A DNA stretch of 15,766 nt. It comes from CAYSHJ01 sp964589725 (GTDB taxonomy: Bacteria; Planctomycetota; Planctomycetia; Planctomycetales; Planctomycetaceae). Made by a program: the position numbers and the translations under genes. Where the stretch lies: NCBI GenBank assembly GCA_964589725.1, contig CAZPUJ010000469.1, positions 1 to 15,766 of the forward strand, written 5' to 3'. Positions 1 to 7,651 of this stretch are shown here, one piece after another; position 1 is the stretch's first letter, and every line of letters starts with the position of its first letter. Below the pieces are notes generated by a model. That model did not search any database, had not been told where the DNA came from, and worked only from the letters and a program-made list of their open reading frames with translations.

Positions 1-2
1 GG

Positions 3-1058
3 TTCGACAAGCCGGGCTTTCCGGGGATGGGAGCGTGGATCAGCTACGGGCTGGGTTCGCTGACCGACAACCTGCCGACGTTTGTCGTGCTGCCGGATCA
101 TCGCGGGTACGCCTCGAACGGGCCGAAGAATTGGGCGTCGGCGTTTCTGCCGGCTCACACGCAGGGGACGACGATCTTTCCGCAGCGCGAGAACCCGATC
201 GAAGACCTGCTGCCGCGAGCCGATTTCGTCACCGCCGACAGCGATCGCGCGGGGTTGAAATTGCTTAACCGCATCAATCGCGACTTCGAGCTGTCGCGGC
301 CGGGGGACTCGCGGCTGGAGGCTCGCATCCGGTCTTACGAGCTGGCCGCGAAGATGCAGTTGTCGGCACCGGAAGCGTTGGACCTTTCGCGGGAGCCGAA
401 ACATATTCTGAAGATGTACGGCTTAGATGGGACGTATGGGACCAATAGGACGGATGCGACTGGGGCCGATAAGTCCCATGCGTCCCATAAGTCCTATCCC
501 GACGAGATCAACATCCCCGAAGAAGCCGAATACTTCGGCCGCAAATGCCTGATCGCTCGGCGGCTGATCGAGCGGGATGTGCGATTCATCCAGATTTGGT
601 CGGGCAACGACAACAGTTTTCCGCGCCGCAATTGGGACAGCCACGAAGACGTCGCACGCGATCACCGCCCGCTCGCGATGGGCATGGCGATCGGAGCCGC
701 CGCGCTCATCAAAGATTTGAAACAGCGCGGTCTGCTCGACGACACCCTCATTCTCTGGACCACCGAGTTCGGTCGGATGCCTTCGACCCAAGGTTCAAAA
801 GGCCGAGACCACAATCCGTTCGTCTTCACCAATTGGCTCTGCGGCGGCGGCATCAAAGGAGGCACGACTCACGGCCTCTCCGACCAATGGGGCTACAAAC
901 CGCTCGACCGCGAACACCCCACCGAGGTCTACGACATCCACGCCACGATCCTGTACCTGCTGGGCATCGACCACGCGAAGCTGACCGTCCGCCACAACGG
1001 CATCGACCGCCGCCTCACCGATGTGCATGGCCACGTGATCGACGAGATCATTGTGTAG
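3..1058 (+). CDS. DUF1501 (sulfatase-like) protein, 5' truncated
   Basis: This is the C-terminal 351 residues of a DUF1501 protein. The frame is already open at base 3 and the first visible residues read FDKPGFPGMGAWISYGLGS, so the true start is outside the window and the internal ATG at 27 is not it. DUF1501 proteins belong to the alkaline phosphatase/sulfatase-like superfamily and are very abundant in planctomycetes; their substrates are largely unknown. Family hallmarks visible here are the ARRLIERDVRFIQIW segment, the WTTEFGRMPSTQGSKGRDHN block, and the C-terminal GLSDQWGY and EVYDIHATILYLLGID motifs. Where other members run straight from the YGLD motif into the next helix, this one carries about 24 extra residues encoded by a 9-bp repeat array (427-497), and the frame stays open through it. 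In planctomycetes such genes often follow a DUF1549/DUF1553 gene; that neighbour would lie outside the window. Confidence 0.93.
   Translation, partial: FDKPGFPGMGAWISYGLGSLTDNLPTFVVLPDHRGYASNGPKNWASAFLPAHTQGTTIFPQRENPIEDLLPRADFVTADSDRAGLKLLNRINRDFELSRPGDSRLEARIRSYELAAKMQLSAPEALDLSREPKHILKMYGLDGTYGTNRTDATGADKSHASHKSYPDEINIPEEAEYFGRKCLIARRLIERDVRFIQIWSGNDNSFPRRNWDSHEDVARDHRPLAMGMAIGAAALIKDLKQRGLLDDTLILWTTEFGRMPSTQGSKGRDHNPFVFTNWLCGGGIKGGTTHGLSDQWGYKPLDREHPTEVYDIHATILYLLGIDHAKLTVRHNGIDRRLTDVHGHVIDEIIV
427..497. repeat. 9-bp unit array forming an inverted repeat inside DUF1501
   Basis: Four forward nonamers (ATGGGACGT, ATGGGACCA, ATAGGACGG, ATGCGACTG; 427-462) are followed by a short centre (463-470) and three nonamers in the opposite sense (AAGTCCCAT, GCGTCCCAT, AAGTCCTAT; 471-497). 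Because 9 is a multiple of 3, the array adds whole codons and no stop, encoding roughly DGTYGTNRTDATGADKSHAS then HKSY. From memory, ATGGGAC/GTCCCAT arrays are common between genes in planctomycetes, where they create spurious GPIGPI-like ORFs. Here the array lies inside a conserved gene. Confidence 0.85.
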
Positions 1059-1257
1059 AACGGATTACAGTGGGCACTCCGGCAAGCACGTCCGCAGGAA
1101 TTCCAACACGCTCATGAGGATCGTGCGGCGGCGAGCACTGGGAATAGTCTGGCTAGTGCCTCAGGTCGTCATCGAGCCGCCATGCGGTTGACAATCGGCC
1201 GAGTGTCTCGTTTCGTGACCGGTGCTTGATCCTTGAATTGATTTCGCCGAACGGCCC

Positions 1258-1306
1258 GTCATGCGGAGCGTGACGGCTACGTAGCCATCACGCTCCGCGT
1301 AATGAC
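1258..1306. repeat. Long palindromic hairpin element
   Basis: GCGGAGCGTGA (1263-1273) pairs perfectly with TCACGCTCCGC (1288-1298). Inside, after one mismatch (C1274/A1287), GGCTAC (1275-1280) pairs directly with GTAGCC (1281-1286), so the centre is a loopless palindrome. Outside, GTCAT (1258-1262) can pair with ATGAC (1302-1306) across a 3-base bulge. It starts 200 bases past the DUF1501 stop and has no T-tract, so a dispersed repeat is likelier than an intrinsic terminator. I recall this AGCGTGA-GGCTAC palindrome as a recurring planctomycete intergenic sequence. Confidence 0.8.
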
Positions 1307-1522
1307 CCTGCCCTGCATTCAACATGGATGGCGGAGAGCCCGATTGCGAAGCTTTTCCTGTTGCAACGATTGCAACGTCGACAGCGCCACTTGTTTCTTC
1401 AAATTGTCAAATGAATGAAATTTGGTGTGGAAGACCGATAGGCAAGTTTTTCAGAATGAGACGTTGGAGTTCTCATTAGGCGAATGGCAGGAGAGAAGTT
1501 ACCCGTAGTTTTCCCCATGTCA

Positions 1523-1542
1523 CCGAAGTATCACGACTTCGG
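1523..1542. repeat. Small hairpin, CCGAAGT/ACTTCGG
   Basis: CCGAAGT (1523-1529) and ACTTCGG (1536-1542) form a perfect 7-bp stem with a 6-base loop. It lies about 105 bases upstream of the start of the Cys-rich protein gene. The minus-strand reading GTAGCCGAAGTCGTGA resembles another recurrent planctomycete intergenic motif; an operator role cannot be excluded. Confidence 0.5.
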
Positions 1543-1647
1543 CTACGGTAAGTGCTGCCAATCGCATTAGCGGATGTCCGGTGACAACGAATGCGGTGCC
1601 GGCTTGTCCAAGTCAACCCCGAGTGCATCACCAAGGTACCCACAACT

Positions 1648-2433
1648 ATGAAAACGCTGATCATGAAACTCGCCATCCCTGTTGTTTCCACCGTCGCCTT
1701 GTTGTTGGCAACGTCGCGACCTGCCGAGGCCCAGTGTTCGCCGTGTGGTCAATCCTGCAACCCCTGCCAGACGCAGACCACGTATTACGGTCCGATCATC
1801 TGGAACCCGTTTGCCTGGGGCGCGTGCTATTCACCGTGCGCGAGTCCCTGCGGCTCCGCCTGCGCGCCGCTGAGCTGTTCGCCATGCGCCCCAAGCACCT
1901 GTGGGACGACTCATACGAATTACGGTCCCAGTTGTTCGCCGTGTGGGTCGGCTTGGTCGTTGGGCACCATGTATGGTCCGTCCGGCTACCGCGTTCATGG
2001 GTACTCGGCTCCCTGCCGTGGTCCGGCCTGCGGAGTTCCTACGGCACCGTTATCACCGCAGTCGACGATTCCGAGGACATTCCCGGAAATGCCATCGGCG
2101 ACTCCGAGCACACTCCCGGACGAGCCATCCACAACTCCGAGGACGTTCTTGGACGAGCCATCCACAACTCCGAAGACGTTTTACGAGGGTTCGCTGCGTC
2201 AAAAGCACAAGACCGAAAGGGTCCAGTCGAAGCAGCCGAATCGGCCGAGTCAGACTCCCAAAACCCGTGACTCTGTCGCCACTCGCACCGCGCCGTCATT
2301 GCGGGGCCGTCCCAACCAAACACAGCCGAACGGCCCGGCGCGAGCCGTCAGCCAAAACACGGCCCGGCAAAAACATAACGGCAATGAGGAATGGGTGCCC
2401 GTTGTGGACACATCAAAGCTCGCGAAAAACTAA
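1648..2433 (+). CDS. Secreted Cys-rich protein with 11-residue repeats
   Basis: I do not recognise a named family. The chosen ATG at 1648 begins MKTLIMKLAIPVVSTVALLL, a textbook signal peptide that ends ATSRPAEA before QCSPC; the longer in-frame start at 1591 would bury it. The 261-residue product has three parts. A Cys-rich head carries 15 cysteines, mostly in CSPC/SPCG spacing, interspersed with YGP motifs. It is followed by four 11-residue units (STIPRTFPEMP, SATPSTLPDEP, STTPRTFLDEP, STTPKTFYEGS). The tail is basic and rich in Gln, Asn, Arg and Pro. The design suggests an exported, disulfide-stabilised, proline-rich extracellular or cell-wall protein; that function is inference. It stands alone, with long gaps on both sides. 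Confidence 0.75.
   Translation: MKTLIMKLAIPVVSTVALLLATSRPAEAQCSPCGQSCNPCQTQTTYYGPIIWNPFAWGACYSPCASPCGSACAPLSCSPCAPSTCGTTHTNYGPSCSPCGSAWSLGTMYGPSGYRVHGYSAPCRGPACGVPTAPLSPQSTIPRTFPEMPSATPSTLPDEPSTTPRTFLDEPSTTPKTFYEGSLRQKHKTERVQSKQPNRPSQTPKTRDSVATRTAPSLRGRPNQTQPNGPARAVSQNTARQKHNGNEEWVPVVDTSKLAKN
2062..2193 (+). repeat. Four tandem 33-bp coding repeats
   Basis: Units start at 2062, 2095, 2128 and 2161. The last two are nearly identical in DNA (DEPSTTPRTFL versus DEPSTTPKTFY across the unit boundary at 2119-2184), indicating recent duplication; the first two have diverged. The array lengthens the Pro/Thr-rich stalk of the secreted protein. Confidence 0.85.
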
Positions 2434-3003
2434 GGAACGGGTCCGAAATCACTATCCCAATTCAGACGCAATCCCGCGCCCAGCGGACCAACTCGAAGGT
2501 CGTTATCTCCCGGGCGCTGGATGGAGCTCGTCAGGGCCAGCCAGCAGGCAATACTCAACGGGATCCGTTGCGTTCTCGTGGGTGCATCTCCTCAGTTCGT
2601 TGGCCCAAAGTCCAAACGTAGTGTCACCCCAACAACAATGCATGGGGCCTCACCGTGGGCGTGAGCCACGTTGAGAGCGAACCACTCGGTTGGCGCGCCG
2701 CTCCGAAAATGCCCCGTCGGCGTCTCCCCGCACGCGGGGAATGTGAGCCTCCCCTCGCGCTTGTGGGGCGGCTTGAGGTGGAGCCGTTTGTGTTGTACAA
2801 AATTCCACATTGCGGCATGTGAGACTCCAAAGAATGGATAAAAGAATCGAGCTGAGCTCAGGACTTCGTCCAAGTCTGCGCAACCCGCAAGGTCTGAGGA
2901 TTGCTCAAATCCGTTACAATTGGCAGAATCGTTCGTTAAGAAGTCTTCCGATCGGGTAAATCGAGAGGACGTCTCCCAAATCCTTTGAGAGAGGAGAAGC
3001 ACC
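2434..3003. other. Intergenic region with GC-rich hairpins
   Basis: This is 570 bases with no supported gene. Open frames here, including one on the minus strand that runs into the next gene, have no family resemblance and overlap the signal-peptide gene at 3004 antisense. The middle (2640-2790) carries a GC-rich repeat-like block with two hairpins; the last 15 bases before 3004 contain the ribosome binding site GAGAGGAG. Confidence 0.55.
2725..2772. repeat. Pair of GC-rich hairpins
   Basis: TCCCCG (2725-2730) and CGGGGA (2735-2740) form a 6-bp stem with a CACG loop. Immediately after, GCCTCCCC (2747-2754) and GGGGCGGC (2765-2772) form a second stem with one mismatch. No T-tract follows. The block resembles the TCCCCGC-rich repeats scattered between planctomycete genes. 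Confidence 0.5.
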
Positions 3004-3789
3004 ATGAGGAACTCGCTCGCGTGTTTAACCTTGGGTACGATTCTGGCTGCAACAACAACGCTCTTGGCCCAGGAGGCGCCGGCGATCCCGGTGCCGTCTG
3101 CAAATGAGACCGCCGATTTGATGCGACGGGTCGCCGACCTTGAGCGAGACGTTGGCGGGTTGAAAGCCAAGACCTCACAGCACGATGACGATCTCAGGGT
3201 GCTCGCCAATCGTGTGTTGAACCACGACGAGTCAATCAAAGCGCACGGGCCGTCAATCGAGTCCAACACTTCTGCGATCGCCAGACTGGCGCAAGGGTTT
3301 AATACCCACCAACAACGATTTGATACCCACGAGCAAAGGATTCTAGCCAACGAACGAAATGTCCGCGACAACAATCAGAAGCTCAGCGATATCGCCAAGT
3401 TTGACACTTCGTCAGGGAGATACAGACTCGACCTGCTCGGCAACATGCAGAGCCCGGAGTTTCGCAGCGAGTTTCGCAGCGAGATTCGTAGCGAAGTTGA
3501 CAGGAGTTCCCGATTCCGATTGGTGATTTCCAACTACACTGGCCGTGAACAATTGCTGTATATCAACGGCACCCAGTGGCGAGTACGGAATGGCAGATCC
3601 GCCGTGTCGGTCGCGAGTGGTCCGGTGACCGTGCAGCGGCTTCTTAGCAATGGTGTCTGGCGTGACGAGGTTCTGAATAGCTGGGTCCACGACGGCACCG
3701 GCTACAAAATCGAGTACAACTTCCCGATCGAGTACTACTATCCGCTCGATAACTACTACCCGACGCCACGGCCGTTCGCCAGCTTTTAG
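3004..3789 (+). CDS. Secreted coiled-coil protein with C-terminal beta domain
   Basis: This 261-residue protein belongs to no family I can name. Residues 1-22 (MRNSLACLTLGTILAATTTL then LA) form a signal peptide, with likely cleavage near LLA-QEA. Residues about 36-135 have heptad-like spacing of hydrophobics with many charged and Gln/Asn residues and repeated HDE/HEQ motifs (NHDESIKAHG, FNTHQQRFDTHEQRI), consistent with a coiled coil. A 12-bp DNA repeat at 3457-3492 gives EFRS, EFRS, EIRS just before the C-terminal half. That half (about 165-261) alternates short strands (RFRLVISNYTGREQLLYING, TQWRVRNG) and ends in a Tyr/Pro-rich tail. The start is supported by GAGAGGAG 7 bases upstream of the ATG. 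A surface or periplasmic oligomeric protein is likely; its function is unknown. Confidence 0.75.
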   Translation: MRNSLACLTLGTILAATTTLLAQEAPAIPVPSANETADLMRRVADLERDVGGLKAKTSQHDDDLRVLANRVLNHDESIKAHGPSIESNTSAIARLAQGFNTHQQRFDTHEQRILANERNVRDNNQKLSDIAKFDTSSGRYRLDLLGNMQSPEFRSEFRSEIRSEVDRSSRFRLVISNYTGREQLLYINGTQWRVRNGRSAVSVASGPVTVQRLLSNGVWRDEVLNSWVHDGTGYKIEYNFPIEYYYPLDNYYPTPRPFASF

Positions 3790-3814
3790 ACTCGCCTCCG
3801 GCACAGCTCGCAAT

Positions 3815-3858
3815 GAGGTGCAGCACTTGGTTCGCCTCTTCGCTGAGTGCTGCACCTC
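3815..3858. repeat. 13-bp perfect inverted repeat between convergent genes
   Basis: GAGGTGCAGCACT (3815-3827) and AGTGCTGCACCTC (3846-3858) are perfect reverse complements separated by 18 bases. It starts 25 bases after the stop of the coiled-coil gene and lies between two genes that face each other. It could act as a bidirectional transcription end, though no T-tract follows on either strand, or be a dispersed repeat. The remaining sequence to 4046 shows no gene. Confidence 0.6.
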
Positions 3859-4046
3859 GGATGTTCCACGACAGCGTATTCCTCACGCGGTCATGACTGA
3901 GACGTTTCACCGCGACGACGTGGGCGTGCATGTCGAGTGATGTTCGGTATCGATTGCTGCTCGATGCGCGCGCCTCGATGTGGCTGGCGTGAAACGACTC
4001 ATCGACAGCCGCGCGCGGAATGACAGAAGTCCGATCCATCAACCGA

Positions 4047-5009
4047 TCAGCGTTTCTGGAGTGCTGGAGCGGCCCACGTCTGCCACTCCTTTTGAAGCTC
4101 CGCGACGCTCTTGATCCCATAGAACTGTTGCAGAGCCGCATCCCATCCGAGTTTCGCACCAGCCTCGACGAAATCCACCAACGTGGTCCGCGATCCATTC
4201 GCAAGGAAGAATTGCACCAACGAGCTTGAGATGGTGTAGGTGGATTCGTCCGTATGGCCGATGGATTCCGCGTCCAGGATGGTCCGGACGGAAGGCCATT
4301 GGTTACTGGTTGCAAAGTTGGCCACGATACGCGTCCGCGTCGCAGCCCGGTCGCCGTCGTCGAACTGGCTGGCAATTCCTTCATTGGCCCAGGCCGGCAT
4401 GCCCTTCGGAAAACGCGCGTTGAGTGTGACGTGAGCGACCTCGTGTGCCAACGTGCTGCCGAGTGCTCGCTCGCGACTCGTGGTCAGCCACATCCGGTGG
4501 TCTCCGCGAAGACGTCGACCAGGTCCGCAAAGAAGCGTCAATCCCTCGTCGGCCCGGTCGGAAAGCTCCACCTGAATCAGCGTGAACTCCTGACCCGAAG
4601 ACAATTCTTGGCCCAGCCAGTCCACAGCGAATTCTTTTCGCAGCGATTCGGCCTTCGCGAGCACTGCCTCGGAAAAGGACCGGCCCACCGCCGCGACTAC
4701 AAAATTCTTGCTGATGACGCTATAGGGCTGTTGCTCTTGTGCTTTCTTGGACAGCTCGTCTGCTTTCCTCGCCTGTTCGAGATCTGTCGTGATCCGCGCC
4801 TCAAGTGTGGTAGCAGCCGTAAGTGCCGCACGAGCCTTCGGAACTTCGTCGGCATTCTGACTCAGCTCACGGAGCAACTCCGTGAGGGTCTTTTGCCCGT
4901 CGGCCGCGGATTTCGACGGCGGTTCTGCCGTCGCTGAAATGCTTGCCGCAAGAAAAGCAATGCCGACGAGCCACGGGGCGAGCGTAGGGCTGCAAAATCC
5001 ATTTTGCAC
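4047..5009 (-). CDS. Secreted gluzincin metallopeptidase (peptidase MA-like)
   Basis: The 320-residue protein has a hydrophobic N-terminus (APWLVGIAFLAASISATAEP, residues 11-30) that looks like a signal peptide. A charged helical segment (about 40-92) that may form a coiled coil follows, and then a metallopeptidase-like domain. The zinc-binding signature is HEVAH at 189-193, with the third ligand probably E210 in WANEGIASQFD; the spacing and the W-NEG motif fit the peptidase MA-like gluzincins. The catalytic glutamate would be E190. Its C-terminal part resembles the helical tail of that family. The start codon is GTG at 5009, supported by a strong AGGGAGG 6 bases upstream; ATG codons nearby are out of frame. 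The substrate is unknown; the protein is likely periplasmic or extracellular. It converges on the coiled-coil gene and diverges from the AbrB-like gene. Confidence 0.82.
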   Translation of the reverse strand: MQNGFCSPTLAPWLVGIAFLAASISATAEPPSKSAADGQKTLTELLRELSQNADEVPKARAALTAATTLEARITTDLEQARKADELSKKAQEQQPYSVISKNFVVAAVGRSFSEAVLAKAESLRKEFAVDWLGQELSSGQEFTLIQVELSDRADEGLTLLCGPGRRLRGDHRMWLTTSRERALGSTLAHEVAHVTLNARFPKGMPAWANEGIASQFDDGDRAATRTRIVANFATSNQWPSVRTILDAESIGHTDESTYTISSSLVQFFLANGSRTTLVDFVEAGAKLGWDAALQQFYGIKSVAELQKEWQTWAAPALQKR

Positions 5010-5015
5010 AGTTGG

Positions 5016-5022
5016 CCTCCCT
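5016..5022 (-). promoter_or_regulatory. Ribosome binding site deciding a GTG start
   Basis: On the minus strand AGGGAGG is followed by 6 bases and then GTG at 5009. This strong Shine-Dalgarno sequence is the reason for taking the GTG as the start of the peptidase. Confidence 0.75.
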
Positions 5023-5074
5023 GCCTTTGATTGTTAGCCGGCCCACTCTTCTGGTACCGGACCAATACCGCCCA

Positions 5075-5089
5075 TTCATTCTGAATGAA
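5075..5089. promoter_or_regulatory. Small palindrome in a divergent promoter region
   Basis: TTCATTC and GAATGAA are perfect 7-bp arms around a single T. The palindrome lies 66 bases from the peptidase start and about 120 bases from the AbrB-like start, so it could be an operator for either. No experimental or family support. Confidence 0.4.
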
Positions 5090-5123
5090 GCGGAGTTCGA
5101 GTAACTTGGGTAATCTTTACCTG

Positions 5124-5169
5124 CTTCAGAAAATCACTGCAAGGCCAGTATTGTGGACTTTTTCTGAAG
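5124..5169. promoter_or_regulatory. 10-bp inverted repeat upstream of the AbrB-like gene
   Basis: CTTCAGAAAA (5124-5133) and TTTTCTGAAG (5160-5169) are perfect reverse complements 26 bases apart. The second arm ends 41 bases before the ATG at 5211. The placement is that of an operator or leader hairpin, and the gene it precedes encodes a predicted DNA-binding fold, so autoregulation is a reasonable inference. Confidence 0.5.
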
Positions 5170-5210
5170 TATTTGATGCGATGGCGGCAGTCTGCGGGTG
5201 AGGTTTACCT

Positions 5211-5720
5211 ATGTCGTTGAGCCGAGTAATTCCGGATGTGGCCACTGCGGCCGTGGATGAGCAACGCCGAGTTCGACTTCCTCCGGAAGTTGAAGCCGAA
5301 CTTGAATGGTTGCGCAAGAGCGAAGGACGGCCGATTGAGTGCATTCTTTTGGTCAACTCAAAAGGCGGTGTTCAAGTCGCTCCGATCGACTCACACTTCG
5401 CGGAAAAGCTAAGAAGCGACTTGCAGAAGATTCCCCCAAAACCGCGATTCGACGAGTCCGAGGCAGAATCAACTGATTTGCTTCGCCTTGATAGTGCCAC
5501 TTGGAGAGTCACGCTGAACGTGGACAAGAACCATTATCGAATCGCGATTCCGGTCGTGGTCGGCCACTTGGGACTACTTAATCTCACCAAGGGTTCGCGA
5601 CTGGCGATATTTGCGGCCGGCGAGATTCTTGAGCTCTGGGATTCTGATAAATATCGGGACCACGTGCGTGGAATCGCCGGTACCCTGACAGACAGAATTG
5701 CGAGAATTGAAGCCCCGTAA
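5211..5720 (+). CDS. MraZ/AbrB-like two-domain protein
   Basis: A 169-residue protein. The N-terminal stretch DEQRRVRLPPEVEAELEWL resembles an AbrB-type swapped-hairpin strand-turn-helix. The C-terminal stretch HYRIAIPVVVGHLGLLNLTK, continuing into SRLAIFAAGEILELWDSDKY, resembles the second half of MraZ, where a RI-IP segment is followed by a FEIW-like strand. Two AbrB-like halves in one chain is the MraZ arrangement, but MraZ proteins are usually somewhat shorter and sit at the head of the division/cell-wall cluster, which is absent here. A transcription regulator is the best guess. A GAGG lies 7 bases before the ATG. It converges with hemL, 55 bases apart, and the 10-bp inverted repeat upstream may be its operator. 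The fold assignment is by eye and moderately uncertain. Confidence 0.6.
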   Translation: MSLSRVIPDVATAAVDEQRRVRLPPEVEAELEWLRKSEGRPIECILLVNSKGGVQVAPIDSHFAEKLRSDLQKIPPKPRFDESEAESTDLLRLDSATWRVTLNVDKNHYRIAIPVVVGHLGLLNLTKGSRLAIFAAGEILELWDSDKYRDHVRGIAGTLTDRIARIEAP

Positions 5721-5775
5721 TGCGGTGGACTGGCCTGCGAGAAGAGCTTTGCAAATCTCCCCCGTTGTTACCGGC

Positions 5776-7062
<1,287 letters not shown>

Positions 7063-7108
7063 GGATGCTGGGCTTTCTTCTGGAATGATCCGCACGACGC
7101 ATGGATTT

Positions 7109-7184
7109 GGCGAGCCGGGCGGCGACAGCCCTCGGACGAAGACGTTTCGATATCCATCCAGGGGCTGACGCCGCCCGGCTCGCC
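7109..7184. repeat. 16-bp perfect inverted repeat in the hemL leader
   Basis: GGCGAGCCGGGCGGCG (7109-7124) and CGCCGCCCGGCTCGCC (7169-7184) are perfect reverse complements. After one mismatch the pairing continues with CAGCCC (7126-7131) against GGGCTG (7162-7167). The internal segment holds a small CGAA/TTCG hairpin (7137-7149). Both strands are open and encode similar RRAGRRQP and PPGSP strings, which I recall as a recurrent spurious-ORF signature in planctomycetes. The element begins 47 bases upstream of the hemL start. Confidence 0.8.
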
Positions 7185-7651
7185 TGTTGCGAAAATGCTT
7201 CTTTTCTGATGGCGCGGAGAATAACGAATCAAGGCACCGCTTGGAAAAGCGTCGTGACGATTGTTCCACGGTGTTGGTGAACGGCAACGTGGCCAAGGTG
7301 GGATGTGGCGGATTGGCAGCGTCGGCAGTGCGAAGCGAATTTCGGTGGAGGCGTTGCCAGAAAATCGCGGTTGGCGCAGGCGGCTGGCGACCTGGCGGCG
7401 GTTTGAGTGGCACGATTGGTATCCCGTGCCAATGTCACAACGTCTTGACATCACGGTTGCTGAACCTCAGCGGGGCGGCATTTGCCGTTTCAGTTCGCCG
7501 ATTTGTGGAAAACCACTTATGGTTCGACCGCTGACTGCTGACGATGTGCCCAACATTCCCGGACTGCTGGTGACTGGAACAACCCACAGCTCGCGTTGGA
7601 GCGGCTGCGGAACGATGCGCCGGACAACACCATTCGGACAAGGACTAGATC
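7185..7651. other. Region without a supported gene; possible gene remnant
   Basis: Several overlapping frames are open but none has a family resemblance or a convincing start. Near the right end, three frames carry short protein-like strings: LPFQFADLWKTTYGST ending at 7541, MVRPLTADDVPNIPGLLV from 7519, and DWNNPQLALERLRNDAPDNT from 7572, whose frame stops at 7668-7670, overlapping the ACP start. This could be a decayed or frameshifted gene, or chance. A 7-bp inverted repeat, TGGCACG (7408-7414) with CGTGCCA (7425-7431), may be an operator. Confidence 0.35.
7408..7431. promoter_or_regulatory. 7-bp inverted repeat upstream of the ACP gene
   Basis: TGGCACG and CGTGCCA are perfect arms separated by 10 bases. 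The TGGCAC element recalls the -24 part of a sigma54 promoter, but the expected TTGC at -12 is missing. An operator role is only a suggestion. Confidence 0.3.

Larger units (their letters stand above)
1059..1647. other. Intergenic region with two hairpin elements
   Basis: This is 589 bases without a convincing gene. It holds a long palindrome (1258-1306), a smaller hairpin (1523-1542) and a direct duplication TTGCAACGA/TTGCAACGT at 1361-1378. A TTGACA at 1188-1193 has no good -10 box at normal spacing. No clear promoter for the gene at 1648 could be identified. Confidence 0.6.

Noticed and set aside
423..791. A minus-strand frame with GPIGPI-like residues
   Set aside because: This is the antisense reading of the nonamer array and the DUF1501 gene, a known type of spurious frame.
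1188..1216. A TTGACA-based promoter downstream of DUF1501
   Set aside because: The sequence 17 bases on (TTTCGT) is a poor -10 box and the next gene is over 430 bases away.
2592..3374. A 260-codon open frame on the minus strand
   Set aside because: It overlaps the signal peptide and coiled-coil part of the gene at 3004, which has a good ribosome binding site; its own translation resembles no family.
3644..4384. A 246-codon minus-strand frame across the convergent gap
   Set aside because: Its left part is antisense to the coiled-coil gene and its right part is out of frame with the peptidase; no family features in the middle.
7063..7413. An N-terminal extension of hemL
   Set aside because: The frame is open but runs through the palindromic repeat and Pro/Arg-rich non-coding-like sequence; homologues start at the MNRERSHAEF position.
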